Of a DNA stretch of 64,000 nt, positions 42,584 through 51,175 are shown piece by piece (within the stretch, counting starts at the first letter, position 1; every line of letters begins with the position of its first letter). Under the pieces are notes generated by a model, which saw only the letters and a list, made by a program, of their open reading frames with translations, was not told the DNA's origin and made no database searches. The DNA comes from Lentibacillus sediminis. Lineage in GTDB: Bacteria > Bacillota > Bacilli > Bacillales > Amphibacillaceae. Position numbers and translations under genes: made by a program. The stretch covers positions 1-64,000 of the forward strand of contig NZ_NIXK01000008.1 in the NCBI RefSeq assembly GCF_002763455.1, given 5' to 3'.

Positions 42584-43777
42584 ATGGAGCAATCCACACG
42601 TATTCGTTTACTCGATGTGCTGCGCGGGTTTGCCATTATCGGTACGCTCGGAACTAATATCTGGCTGTTTGCGCGTCCTGGGGATTTTCTTTCTGTAATG
42701 TCGGCCGGCGGATGGCTGGAAAGTTTTGAGACATTGCTCGACAACTTACAAACCGTATTTATAAACGGTAAATTTCTCGGATTGCTGACAATTATGTTCG
42801 GCATAGGGTTGGAGCTGAAATATCGAAAAGCACAGCGAGATGGCTTGCCATGGCTGCCATTTTATATTTGGACAATGGCGCTTTTGTTTTTAGACGGATT
42901 ACTGCATTATATTTTTGTATTTGAATACGACATTTTAATGAGCTATGCGATCACGGGCATCATTGTCGCCTTTCTGATACGCAGTCGAGAAACTGTAATG
43001 AACCGTTGGATGAAAGGTGCTGCAATTGTTCATGTAATCGGGGTGCTTCTTGTTTCGCTCCTTTGGATGGCTATCCTCCGCGAGGAAAGCTTAATTGCTG
43101 AGATTACCAGAGGGTTCGATGAAGTTGAGGACCTCTACACGGAAGGCAGTTATTGGGAACAGGTTGCTTTCCGTTTGCGTGACTTTATCAGTTTACGTTT
43201 CGAAGCAATCGCCATCTTATTTATGAATATTGCACTCTACATTGTAGGCATCCGCCTCTTCCGAAACGGTGCCTTTCATGAAAACGAGAGAGGGCGGCGC
43301 ATCCGCAGAAGACTATTAAAATGGGGGATGAGTATTGGAGTGCCGTTAAACATGCTTCTGCTTGTGCCAGGAGGTATATTCGATTTGCCGGTCCGTTATT
43401 TGTTCGCCCCAATTCTTTCGCTTGGCTACGTTGGCTTGCTTGCCTGGATGCTTGAAAATGGGCGGTGGAAATGGCTGCTTTCCCGTTTTGAAGCGATTGG
43501 AAAAGCGGCATTAAGCTGTTATGTGCTGCAAAACATTATCGCCTCCTTGCTGTTTTATAGTTGGGGATTTGAGTTGGCGCCCGTTCATAGTGTGTATATC
43601 ACCTTAGCAGCTTGGATCGGTATCAGCATCATAATGATGATCGCGGCCCATCTATTCATAAAGTCAATGGGTACTGGTCCACTCGAATGGTTGTGGCGAA
43701 AACTTTCTTATATGCCTTTTAAACGAAAAACACTGAAACAAGCTGATGCAGGAGCTCGTTTGAAAACCAGGGATTAA
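42584..43777 (+). CDS. DUF418 domain membrane protein (YeiB-like)
   Basis: A protein of 397 residues with eight to ten transmembrane helices. The N-terminal signature RIRLLDVLRGFAIIGTLGTNI and the C-terminal half with GKAALSCYVLQNIIASLLFYSWG and GPLEWLWRKLSY define the DUF418/YeiB group, relatives of acyltransferase-3 membrane enzymes. The function is unknown. GAGGGGATTTT precedes the ATG. It lies between the GntR operon and ptrB with its own leader of about 160 bp. Confidence 0.87.
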   Translation: MEQSTRIRLLDVLRGFAIIGTLGTNIWLFARPGDFLSVMSAGGWLESFETLLDNLQTVFINGKFLGLLTIMFGIGLELKYRKAQRDGLPWLPFYIWTMALLFLDGLLHYIFVFEYDILMSYAITGIIVAFLIRSRETVMNRWMKGAAIVHVIGVLLVSLLWMAILREESLIAEITRGFDEVEDLYTEGSYWEQVAFRLRDFISLRFEAIAILFMNIALYIVGIRLFRNGAFHENERGRRIRRRLLKWGMSIGVPLNMLLLVPGGIFDLPVRYLFAPILSLGYVGLLAWMLENGRWKWLLSRFEAIGKAALSCYVLQNIIASLLFYSWGFELAPVHSVYITLAAWIGISIIMMIAAHLFIKSMGTGPLEWLWRKLSYMPFKRKTLKQADAGARLKTRD

Positions 43778-43872
43778 TTACCGAAACGGTGATTAGTTTC
43801 GTTTTTTCACAGAAAAAGAAGGATTTCCCGCCCCTTCTCACGAAAATATACGTATAGAGAAAGGAGAATTTC

Positions 43873-45915
43873 ATGAAACCACCTGTAGCAAAACGCATTC
43901 CACATTCCCTTGAATTGCATGGTGATGTGCGCGAAGATGACTTTTATTGGCTGAAAGATCGCGACAATCCGGAGGTCATCGATTATCTGGAGAAGGAAAA
44001 TCGTTATTACGATGAAATCATGCGTCCATTGGAGGAAAAAACAGAACAAATTTACGAGAGCATGGTGGACCGTGTTCCTGATTCAGAAGTGAACGTGCCG
44101 GTGGAGCATGGGCCATACTTCTACTATTCGCGTTTGGAAAAAAGCAAGCAATATCCGATATATGCACGCAAGCGGGCGGCAAGTCGTGAGTTGCTGGATG
44201 AAACACCAGAGGAAGTGGTACTTGATCTGAATGAACTGGCTGTTGAGGGCGAATATTTAAACGTCACGGTAAGGCGTATGACTGCTGATCATAACTATCT
44301 CGCTTATTTGGAAAATCGGGATGGCACGGACCGATTTACCATCTACGTAAAGGACATGGAAACGGGAGAGCTTCTGCCCGACCGGATTCCGGATGTATTC
44401 TTGTATGGCAGTATGGAATGGAGCCGCAGCGGTGAATATATTTTTTACGTTACCGTTGATGAGAATCAGCGCCCATACCGATTATACCGGCATAGCTTGG
44501 GAAGTGACGTGGAAAGTGATGAGCTGATTTTTGAGGAAAAAGACACGACGTATACGCTCGTCATCACGAAATCGCAAAGCGGTAAATTTATTTTTGTGCA
44601 ATCAGAGTCAAAAACGACGAGCGAAATTCGTCTGCTGGACGCGGATTCTCCGTTATCTCCATTGCAGCTATTGGATGAACGATGTGAGGGGATAGAATAT
44701 GGTGTCGAACACTCTGGAGATGACCTGCTCATCCTGACAAATGAAGGTGCGCCGAACTTTCAGTTGCTCCGTTGCCCGCTCAATGATCTTCATTCACGGG
44801 AGAACGTCGTAGCATATAATGAGGACCGCTATCTTCAAGCCGTGTATCCGTTTCGCGATGCATTGCTTGTTGCCGGCCGGGAGAACGGGCTGACGCAAAT
44901 CTGGATGCTGCGTGGAAATGAACTGAAACAAATTAAATGGGATGAGCCGCTCTACAGCGTGTCTGTATTATCCGGGCAAAGCTATGGAACGGCTGAAGCA
45001 TTAATCCAATACGAGTCTTTGCTCACTCCGGAAACAACGTACGGGCTGAATCTGCAGACTGGGGAGAAACATCTTCTGCAAGTTGCTCCCGTCAGCGGGG
45101 AATATGATCCATCCCACTATCGTCAAGAACATTTGTGGGCGGAAGCCGAGGATGGCGTGAAAATGCCAATGACTGTCGTCTATCGAAAAGGAGCCCTGGA
45201 TAATGGGCCAGCGCCGCTGATTCTGGACGGATATGGCTCGTATGGTATGAATGAAGATCCGTATTTTAGTCCGTATCGTCTTCCGTTCCTGGACAAAGGA
45301 ATTGTGTTTGTTACGGCGCAAATTCGCGGTGGTTCCGAAATGGGACGGGGCTGGTATGAAGATGGGAAGTTCCTGTCAAAACGAAACACATTCACCGATT
45401 ACATCGCAGCAGCGAAATACCTGATTGAAGAAAACTACACAACACCAAGCCAATTAGCTGCCCGCGGAGGAAGTGCTGGAGGCATGCTCGTTGGCGCAGT
45501 TGCCAACATGGCAGGTGAACTGTTTCAGGCCATCGTTCCGGCGGTTCCGTTCGTCGATGTCGTCACAACGATGCTCGATACCACGATTCCGCTCACCACC
45601 CTGGAATGGGATGAATGGGGCAATCCGCAAGATCGGGAGTACTATTTCTATATGAAGTCATACAGTCCATACGACAATGTAGAAGCGAAAGACTATCCGC
45701 ATATGTATGTCACAACCGGCCTGAACGATCCGCGGGTCGCATATTGGGAACCAGCCAAATGGGTTGCGCGCCTGAGAGAGAAGAAAACTGATGACAACAC
45801 CCTTGTGCTCAAAACGAACATGGGTGCAGGCCATTTTGGAGCGTCTGGCCGTTTTAATCACTTAAAGGAAGCCGCTGCAAGCTATGCGTTTATTTTGGAT
45901 AAGCTTGGTGTTTAA
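43873..45915 (+). CDS. ptrB: oligopeptidase B (S9A family serine peptidase)
   Basis: Prolyl-oligopeptidase-family enzyme of 680 residues that cleaves after Arg or Lys in short peptides. An N-terminal beta-propeller (residues about 70-400) precedes the alpha/beta-hydrolase domain. Catalytic residues are Ser in ARGGSAGGMLVG, Asp in GLNDPRVAYWEP and His in MGAGHFGASGR. AAAGGAG precedes the ATG. It ends at a strong terminator. A damaged copy of its last 200 bp lies 1 kb further on, so the locus once held two copies. Confidence 0.93.
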   Translation: MKPPVAKRIPHSLELHGDVREDDFYWLKDRDNPEVIDYLEKENRYYDEIMRPLEEKTEQIYESMVDRVPDSEVNVPVEHGPYFYYSRLEKSKQYPIYARKRAASRELLDETPEEVVLDLNELAVEGEYLNVTVRRMTADHNYLAYLENRDGTDRFTIYVKDMETGELLPDRIPDVFLYGSMEWSRSGEYIFYVTVDENQRPYRLYRHSLGSDVESDELIFEEKDTTYTLVITKSQSGKFIFVQSESKTTSEIRLLDADSPLSPLQLLDERCEGIEYGVEHSGDDLLILTNEGAPNFQLLRCPLNDLHSRENVVAYNEDRYLQAVYPFRDALLVAGRENGLTQIWMLRGNELKQIKWDEPLYSVSVLSGQSYGTAEALIQYESLLTPETTYGLNLQTGEKHLLQVAPVSGEYDPSHYRQEHLWAEAEDGVKMPMTVVYRKGALDNGPAPLILDGYGSYGMNEDPYFSPYRLPFLDKGIVFVTAQIRGGSEMGRGWYEDGKFLSKRNTFTDYIAAAKYLIEENYTTPSQLAARGGSAGGMLVGAVANMAGELFQAIVPAVPFVDVVTTMLDTTIPLTTLEWDEWGNPQDREYYFYMKSYSPYDNVEAKDYPHMYVTTGLNDPRVAYWEPAKWVARLREKKTDDNTLVLKTNMGAGHFGASGRFNHLKEAAASYAFILDKLGV

Positions 45916-45923
45916 TAAAATTT

Positions 45924-45949
45924 AAAACCCCCGGAGATCGGGGGTTTTT
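45924..45949 (+). terminator. terminator of ptrB
   Basis: A 10-bp stem AAAACCCCCG / CGGGGGTTTT with a five-base loop, then T. Its match at 47147-47171 follows the ptrB relic. Confidence 0.93.
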
Positions 45950-46010
45950 ACTATCTTGAGAGTTGCATCATTCATAATGAAATTAGACTATTTCAAGTCT
46001 GGGTTTATTT

Positions 46011-46781
46011 CTACAATGCGCCCATACCACCGTCTACCCGATATTGGGAACCAGTAATAAATTTACTTTCATCAGAGGCAAGGAATAATACCAAATTGGC
46101 AATATCCTTTGTCTCAGCATATTTATTAAGTGGTATCGCACCCATGTACGTTTCTTTTACCCCTTCTGGATTATCAGGGTTACGAACTGATTCAACACCC
46201 CGCATCATTGATGTATCTACTGGTGCCGGATGGATGGAGTTAACACGAACGCCTTTCTCAGCCATTTCCAAAGCTGCAGTTTTAGTCAGGCCTACTACTG
46301 CATGTTTAGAAGCGGAATATGCTACTTGTTCTGGTGAGCCACGCATAGCATCAATAGAAGAGGTGTTAATCACACTTCCGCTCCCCTGTTCGGACATTAC
46401 CTTCAACACATGTTTCAATCCAAGAAATACACCCTCAGTATTTACTGCAAGCACTTTTTGGAAATCTTCCAGTCCCAGCTCAATTATTGGAGCTACTTCC
46501 CCAATGATACCTGCATTATTGAAGAAAATATCAACGGACCCGAATAGATCTTTCGCTTTACGTACATAGGCTTTTACATCATCCTCTTTTGCAACATTTG
46601 CTGTAGCTATATCTACTTGACCGAAATCCTTCAGCTCTGATTTAGCTTCCTTCAAAGCGTCTTCATTCATATCCACAAGAAGTACTTTTGCACCTTCTTT
46701 TAGAAATAACTCAGCTGTATTCTTTCCAATTCCGCCAGCTGCCCCTGTGATTATTGCTGTTTTACCTTCTAGCCTGGCCAT
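46011..46781 (-). CDS. short-chain dehydrogenase/reductase
   Basis: Classical SDR of about 256 residues using NAD(P). The Rossmann motif is TGAAGGIG (about residue 13), followed by NNAG, the catalytic Ser in INTSSIDAM and YSASK (about residue 155). VDMNEDAL after strand 2 has an Asp, which favours NAD over NADP. The frame opens at 46793, but GAGGTGG eight bases before the ATG at 46781 fixes the start. It sits between ptrB and a ptrB relic, in opposite orientation. The substrate is unknown. Confidence 0.9.
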   Translation of the reverse strand: MARLEGKTAIITGAAGGIGKNTAELFLKEGAKVLLVDMNEDALKEAKSELKDFGQVDIATANVAKEDDVKAYVRKAKDLFGSVDIFFNNAGIIGEVAPIIELGLEDFQKVLAVNTEGVFLGLKHVLKVMSEQGSGSVINTSSIDAMRGSPEQVAYSASKHAVVGLTKTAALEMAEKGVRVNSIHPAPVDTSMMRGVESVRNPDNPEGVKETYMGAIPLNKYAETKDIANLVLFLASDESKFITGSQYRVDGGMGAL

Positions 46782-46897
46782 TATCGATACCACCTCACTG
46801 AAATATTTAGGTACTCAAATGTAATATTACCCTTCCACTCAATAAATAATATAAACACGTATTTAAAAATTTGCTGTAAATTTTTCCAAACAACCTT

Positions 46898-46939
46898 CGG
46901 GGAAAAGTGGGACAGAGTACTCTGTCCCACTTTTCCCCG
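46898..46939. repeat. 42-bp perfect palindrome
   Basis: Two 21-bp arms (CGGGGAAAAGTGGGACAGAGT and its exact complement) meet without a loop. It directly abuts the ptrB relic, sharing the bases CCG. The GTGGGACAG core recalls the GGGACAG motifs at 55020-55100 and 61150. It could be a cruciform end of a lost mobile element. Confidence 0.93.
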
Positions 46940-47142
46940 CATATGTATGTCACAACCGGGCTGAACGATCTGCGGGTCGCTTATTGGGAACCGGCTAAAT
47001 GGGTTGCGCGCTTGAGAGATATGAAAACTGATAACAATACGCTTGTACTCAAAACGAATATGGGTGCAGGTCATGGACGTACCACATAAAGGAAGCCGCT
47101 GAAATGTATGTATTCATTTCGAGCAGGCTTGGTGTTGAATAA
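46937..47142 (+). pseudogene. relic of the 3' end of a second oligopeptidase B gene
   Basis: From CCGCATATGTATGTC onward the sequence matches ptrB from 45698: [27 protein letters not shown]. The match continues through LKTNMGAGH, after which about 25 bp are missing (the GAGHFGASGRFNH part), then to the stop. Differences are scattered through the match, so it is an old paralogue or a replaced allele rather than a fresh duplication. Its own terminator (47147-47171) is retained. The 5' boundary is the 42-bp palindrome. Confidence 0.9.
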
Positions 47143-47146
47143 CCTC

Positions 47147-47171
47147 AAAACCCCCAGTGTTCGGGGGTTTT
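47147..47171. terminator. terminator retained after the ptrB relic
   Basis: Stem AAAACCCCC / GGGGGTTTT, homologous to the ptrB terminator. On the minus strand it could stop the FMN-reductase transcript. Confidence 0.85.
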
Positions 47172-47206
47172 TGGCTGTGGTGTAATTTTTTTAAATACCA
47201 TTTTAT

Positions 47207-47773
47207 CTAAAAATCATACTCCGCTTCTTTCGCTTCACGTATCTTCGTATAGGTTTCCGCTAACACGAATGTATCTTCAACCAAACGGTCGATTCGGAAT
47301 AACACGTCATCATTTGTAATTTCTTTCCGGTAGAAATCCTGTTCTTCAATAAACACATACGTCTGAACAATCTGTGCCTTCATATAACCCAAAATAGGTT
47401 TTACCTGTTGTTCTACAATAAGGTAGTGCTTGGGTGAACCGGCTGTCACAAGCATACTGACAACCTTATCACGAAATGCACCTGCAGGGAGTAAATCAAA
47501 TACGTTTTTCAATGTCGCTGGTATAGACGCCTGAAAGATGGGTGTGCCAATAATAATGGCATCTGCCTCCATCACGGTTTCTGCTACATATTTGGTATCA
47601 CCTTCATATTCCCGGTAGTCCCGCCCATCACTAAATTGCACATCGTATTCCGCTAAATCAATTAATGTGAGTTCAGCATCGGGATACTTTTCCGCTGCTG
47701 CTTTCATTGTATAGTCCATCGCCGTTCGGGTTTTCGATCCGACTTTTGAACCAGATAAACCGACAATCTTCAT
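47207..47773 (-). CDS. NAD(P)H-dependent FMN reductase
   Basis: Flavodoxin-fold reductase of 188 residues of the SsuE/MsuE kind. The FMN-phosphate loop GLSGSKVGSKTRTAM lies at the N-terminus and GTPIFQASIPATLKNVFDLLP forms the second flavin loop, seen in part as IGTPIFQASIPATLK. It would supply reduced FMN to the two monooxygenases upstream. AGGAGGTAC precedes the ATG. Last gene of a three-gene operon (12-bp gap). Confidence 0.9.
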   Translation of the reverse strand: MKIVGLSGSKVGSKTRTAMDYTMKAAAEKYPDAELTLIDLAEYDVQFSDGRDYREYEGDTKYVAETVMEADAIIIGTPIFQASIPATLKNVFDLLPAGAFRDKVVSMLVTAGSPKHYLIVEQQVKPILGYMKAQIVQTYVFIEEQDFYRKEITNDDVLFRIDRLVEDTFVLAETYTKIREAKEAEYDF

Positions 47774-47785
47774 ATTCTGTACCTC

Positions 47786-48844
47786 CTAGTTCTGCGCCGT
47801 ATATTTTTTTATGGCTGGTAAAATTTCTGTTCCAATTAATTCGATATTTTTCTTTAATTGATCGAATGGCACACCGCCAAAGTCCATTTGTGCGATATAA
47901 CGCTGATGACCAAAAAGCTCATGCTGATAAAGGATTTTTTCAATGATTTGTTGTGGACTGCCGATATTCATGACATCCCTTTTGTCTGCTCCCTGTGCAA
48001 AATGCTGTTTTGGATAGCCCTGTCCGTTAATTAGCTGCATTCCCTGATTGACATGCGGGTATACCTCTCTCTGCGCCTGCTGGGTTGTTTCAGCTGCATA
48101 GAAAAAACCAGCAGTGGCAATCGGAAGTTCTGAAGGGTCGTGACCATTCATTTGTGCTGCCTGACGATACGCATCGATGGATCTTTTAAAACTGGTGGCT
48201 GGTCCACCCAAGGTAGCCAGGAACATCGGAACACCTGCATAACCTGCCTTTATCGCACTCGCGGGCGGTCCACCTACTGCACGCCAAATCGGCATGGATC
48301 CGTTAAGTGGACGCGGAAGAACTTTTGCATTTTTTAAAGGGGCCCGAAATTGCCCGTCCCAATTGACCACTTCCTCTTCATTGATCTTCAGCAATAGGTC
48401 AAACTTTTCTTCGTACAATTCTTCATAATCACGAAGGCTATAGCCTAATAAATCGAAGTTTCCGACCCTTGATGCGCGTCCGGCAATAATTTCCGTTCGT
48501 CCCTCAGAAATCAAATCAATCGTCGCAAAATCCTCATATACACGTACGGGATCTAACGTACTAACAATCGTGGAGGAACTGGAAAGTTTAATTTTTTCCG
48601 TTGCCTGCGCAAGAGCTGCCAGAACAACAGAATGTGCCTGTGTTGTGAAGTACTCCTGATGACTTTCCCCTACACTAAAGAAGTCGATTCCGGCCTCTTC
48701 AGCCAGCTTGGCCAATTCAATAATTTCCTTAATCCGCTGCTGAGCAGAAATTCGCTCTCCAGTTGACGGATTTGGTATGTGATCGCCTAGCGTGTACAGG
48801 CCGAACTCCAATCCTTTGCTTGGATCAATACGATATTTTTCCAT
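47786..48844 (-). CDS. luciferase-like monooxygenase (LLM), second copy
   Basis: FMNH2-dependent monooxygenase of 352 residues with the TIM-barrel luciferase fold. Landmarks are LEFGLYTLGDHIP, EEAGIDFFSVGESHQEYF, SSSSTIVSTLDPVRVYEDFATIDLIS (cut to STIVSTLDPVRVYEDFA) and GRASRVGNFDLLGY. It is about half identical by eye to the next gene upstream. It probably forms a homodimer, or a heterodimer with its paralogue, as LuxA and LuxB do. The substrate is unknown. Confidence 0.9.
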   Translation of the reverse strand: MEKYRIDPSKGLEFGLYTLGDHIPNPSTGERISAQQRIKEIIELAKLAEEAGIDFFSVGESHQEYFTTQAHSVVLAALAQATEKIKLSSSSTIVSTLDPVRVYEDFATIDLISEGRTEIIAGRASRVGNFDLLGYSLRDYEELYEEKFDLLLKINEEEVVNWDGQFRAPLKNAKVLPRPLNGSMPIWRAVGGPPASAIKAGYAGVPMFLATLGGPATSFKRSIDAYRQAAQMNGHDPSELPIATAGFFYAAETTQQAQREVYPHVNQGMQLINGQGYPKQHFAQGADKRDVMNIGSPQQIIEKILYQHELFGHQRYIAQMDFGGVPFDQLKKNIELIGTEILPAIKKYTAQN

Positions 48845-48866
48845 TTCTATACCAACCTTTTCTTTA

Positions 48867-49922
48867 TCATTTTTTAGTTGCTTTTCTTACTGCTGGAACT
48901 ACCTCTGTTGCATACATCTCGATAATTTCCTGTACCTTTTTAAAAGGGAGATTTCCGGTATCGATTTGTGCAACGAATCTCTGATGGCCAAATAACTCAT
49001 ACTGATACAAGATCTTCTCTGTAATCAGTTGCGGACTTCCTACCATGACAGCATTCTTTATACTGGTGGCTTCGGCAAAACGATCTTTTGGAAAGGAAAC
49101 CCCTCGAACCTGACGAAATGTATCATTCAAATAAGGATAAAAATCCCTCATTGCTTTTCGGGAATCCTGATCAATATACATGATCGTTGCCGCTGCAACT
49201 GGCAGCTTTCCGGTATCATGACCAGCTTCTTCAGCAGCACGTCTATAAGCATTTACCCTTTTCTCAAATACGCTGGATGCGCCGTAAAGTGCTGCCAAAT
49301 GCATTGGTGCTCCCATTCTTCCAGCCTGCATCGCACTGGAATGATGCTGTCCCACTGCCCGCCAAATGGGCAGGTTTCCTTCCAATGGCTTTGGAAAGAC
49401 TTCAGCATTTTTCAATGGCGGGCGAAATTTGCCTTCCCAGGTAATTGGTTGTTCCTTATTCAACTGAAGCAACAGTTCAAATTTCTCTTCAAACAACTCA
49501 TCATAATCGTTCAAATCATATCCGAACAACTCATATGCGCCATATCTGGAACCCCGACCTGCAACAATTTCTGCCCTTCCATCAGAAAGCAAATCCAGTG
49601 TAGAAAAATCTTCATACACACGTACAGGATCAGCGGTGCTCAAGACCGTAGAGGTACTGATGAGTTTGATGTTATTGGTAACTCCTGCTATTTTTGCAAG
49701 AATGGTTGGAGCAGACGAGGCAACAAAATGCTTTTGATGGCTTTCACCGACACCAAATACATCCAATCCAGCATCCTCTGCCAGTTTTGCCATCTTCACC
49801 ATTTCCTGGATTCGCTGATGCTCGCTGCTGTGCTTTTCTGTTGCATGGGTTGATAAAAGATCTCCTAACGTATACAGCCCCAGTTCCATACTCTGGTTTT
49901 GATTGATATGAAATTCCTCCAC
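48867..49922 (-). CDS. luciferase-like monooxygenase (LLM), first copy
   Basis: A paralogue of the following gene, about 351 residues: MELGLYTLGDLLS, DAGLDVFGVGESHQKHF, STSTVLSTADPVRVYEDFS and GRGSRYGAYELFGY. The open frame extends to 50039 and would add a hydrophobic stretch, but that lies upstream of the Shine-Dalgarno AAAGGAGGAG and within the operator region. The GTG at 49922, eight bases after GGAGG, fits best; the ATG at 49928 is too close. First gene of the operon, divergent from hxlR. Confidence 0.88.
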   Translation of the reverse strand: MEEFHINQNQSMELGLYTLGDLLSTHATEKHSSEHQRIQEMVKMAKLAEDAGLDVFGVGESHQKHFVASSAPTILAKIAGVTNNIKLISTSTVLSTADPVRVYEDFSTLDLLSDGRAEIVAGRGSRYGAYELFGYDLNDYDELFEEKFELLLQLNKEQPITWEGKFRPPLKNAEVFPKPLEGNLPIWRAVGQHHSSAMQAGRMGAPMHLAALYGASSVFEKRVNAYRRAAEEAGHDTGKLPVAAATIMYIDQDSRKAMRDFYPYLNDTFRQVRGVSFPKDRFAEATSIKNAVMVGSPQLITEKILYQYELFGHQRFVAQIDTGNLPFKKVQEIIEMYATEVVPAVRKATKK

Positions 49923-49992
49923 CTTCATCTCCTCCTTTCCTTTATTTCGTTCTAATGCTATTATAGGATATATAAACCAATATAGTAAGTAC

Positions 49993-50006
49993 GCACTTAT
50001 AAGTGC
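49993..50006. promoter_or_regulatory. candidate HxlR operator
   Basis: GCACTTATAAGTGC is a perfect 14-bp palindrome centred in the divergent gap, with further partial symmetry (AGTAC upstream, GTATAC downstream). It could serve both the regulator and the monooxygenase operon. Confidence 0.65.
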
Positions 50007-50041
50007 CATAGTATACAAAAAGATACTAAGGAGGAACAAAA

Positions 50042-50389
50042 ATGGAAAAGGTACCGGAACTTTGTCGTGTAGAAGATGCTTTAGGTATATTGGTTGGCAA
50101 ATGGAAGCCTATTATTTTATTGCATTTATTGCAGGAAGGCACAAAACGATTTAATGAATTGAAACGAAGTATGCCTGAAATCACCCAGAAAATGCTGACA
50201 AAACAACTAAGGGAATTAGAAGAAGAAGATATTATTGAGCGTGTAGTTTACCCTCAGGTTCCGCCGAAAGTGGAATATTCCATTACAGAATATGGCAAGA
50301 GCCTGGAGCCGATTTTAGAGGCAATGCATGAATGGGGGACGAAACACACGATGCATAAGAGGGAAAAATTGAATCAAAAAAGTATGTAA
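50042..50389 (+). CDS. HxlR family transcriptional regulator
   Basis: A winged-helix protein of 115 residues. The HxlR signature is clear: [24 protein letters not shown], then [25 protein letters not shown] and [16 protein letters not shown]. It has one N-terminal Cys (C8), the usual site for redox or electrophile sensing in the family. AAGGAGGAAC precedes the ATG. It is divergent from the LLM operon, so that operon is its likely target. A good terminator follows. Confidence 0.92.
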   Translation: MEKVPELCRVEDALGILVGKWKPIILLHLLQEGTKRFNELKRSMPEITQKMLTKQLRELEEEDIIERVVYPQVPPKVEYSITEYGKSLEPILEAMHEWGTKHTMHKREKLNQKSM

Positions 50390-50392
50390 TTT

Positions 50393-50422
50393 AAAAAGGC
50401 TGTCTTTATTGGCAGCCTTTTT
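50393..50422 (+). terminator. terminator of hxlR
   Basis: A 10-bp perfect stem AAAAAGGCTG / CAGCCTTTTT with a ten-base loop; its arm forms the U-tract. Confidence 0.92.
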
Positions 50423-50510
50423 CTTGTGTTTTATTTTAGACAAAGTGAGCTATTTCATCCTGATTGAATAACAGTTATGCTATTCTACAAGCGCGCGATT
50501 GTTTAAGAAA

Positions 50511-51107
50511 TCATTTTATACTACTCGCTATAAACATGGAGGCATCCTTGTTCATGAAAATACGATTTCCGCGATAGAATGTCTTCATATTGGTGGATTT
50601 GAATCCAACTTCGGTCAATACTTCTTTAAGGCTTTCATGCGAAAAACCATTATGAACCTTTGGGTGATACACTTTATCATTTTTGTCAAAATCAATTATA
50701 ATTAATTTGCCGCCATTGTTTAAAACGTTAAATAATTCTTGGAGAATTTTTTTAGTATCCGGGATATGCAGAAGAACTAGGGACATTAAGACTATGTCAG
50801 CCTTAAGATTATGTGTTTCTTCGGTGAAATCAGCATAAGTCACCTTGGAGTTTGTAATTCCTTTACGAGAAATTTTTTCTTCAGCGACACCCAGCATTTG
50901 TTTTGATGAATCCACCAACAAAACGGAATCCACCATGTCTGATACTTCTAAGCCAATAAGACCAGTACCACCCCCGTAGTCTATTAAAGATTTTGATTTA
51001 CTATTTTGTAATTCTGGTCTTACTTCCTTAACTATAATTTTGGCTAATTCCATTCGTTCTTCTGTATCATATTTCTTTGCCATCTGTTCAAAAACATTAT
51101 TTTCCAT
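50511..51107 (-). CDS. class I SAM-dependent methyltransferase
   Basis: A 198-residue Rossmann-fold methyltransferase. Motif I is SLIDYGGGTGLIGLE (about residue 41), followed by motif II LLVDSSKQML, post-II VTYADFTEE and motif III NNGGKLIIIDFD. No substrate domain is fused. AAAGGAG precedes the ATG. It may be co-transcribed after the MFS pump, 68 bp upstream. Target unknown; resistance or small-molecule methylation is possible. Confidence 0.87.
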   Translation of the reverse strand: MENNVFEQMAKKYDTEERMELAKIIVKEVRPELQNSKSKSLIDYGGGTGLIGLEVSDMVDSVLLVDSSKQMLGVAEEKISRKGITNSKVTYADFTEETHNLKADIVLMSLVLLHIPDTKKILQELFNVLNNGGKLIIIDFDKNDKVYHPKVHNGFSHESLKEVLTEVGFKSTNMKTFYRGNRIFMNKDASMFIASSIK

Positions 51108-51175
51108 ATTCTGCTCCTTTAGCTTAAGTATATTTCTATGAAAACTTCAATCCAATAACAATTATGGTAATTATA

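Noticed and set aside
49029-49853. 274-codon plus-strand frame opposite the first LLM gene
   Set aside because: Antisense shadow; Ser/Cys/His-rich with no domain pattern.
49923-50039. N-terminal membrane extension of the first LLM protein
   Set aside because: It lies upstream of the Shine-Dalgarno and across the divergent operator; its paralogue has no such extension.
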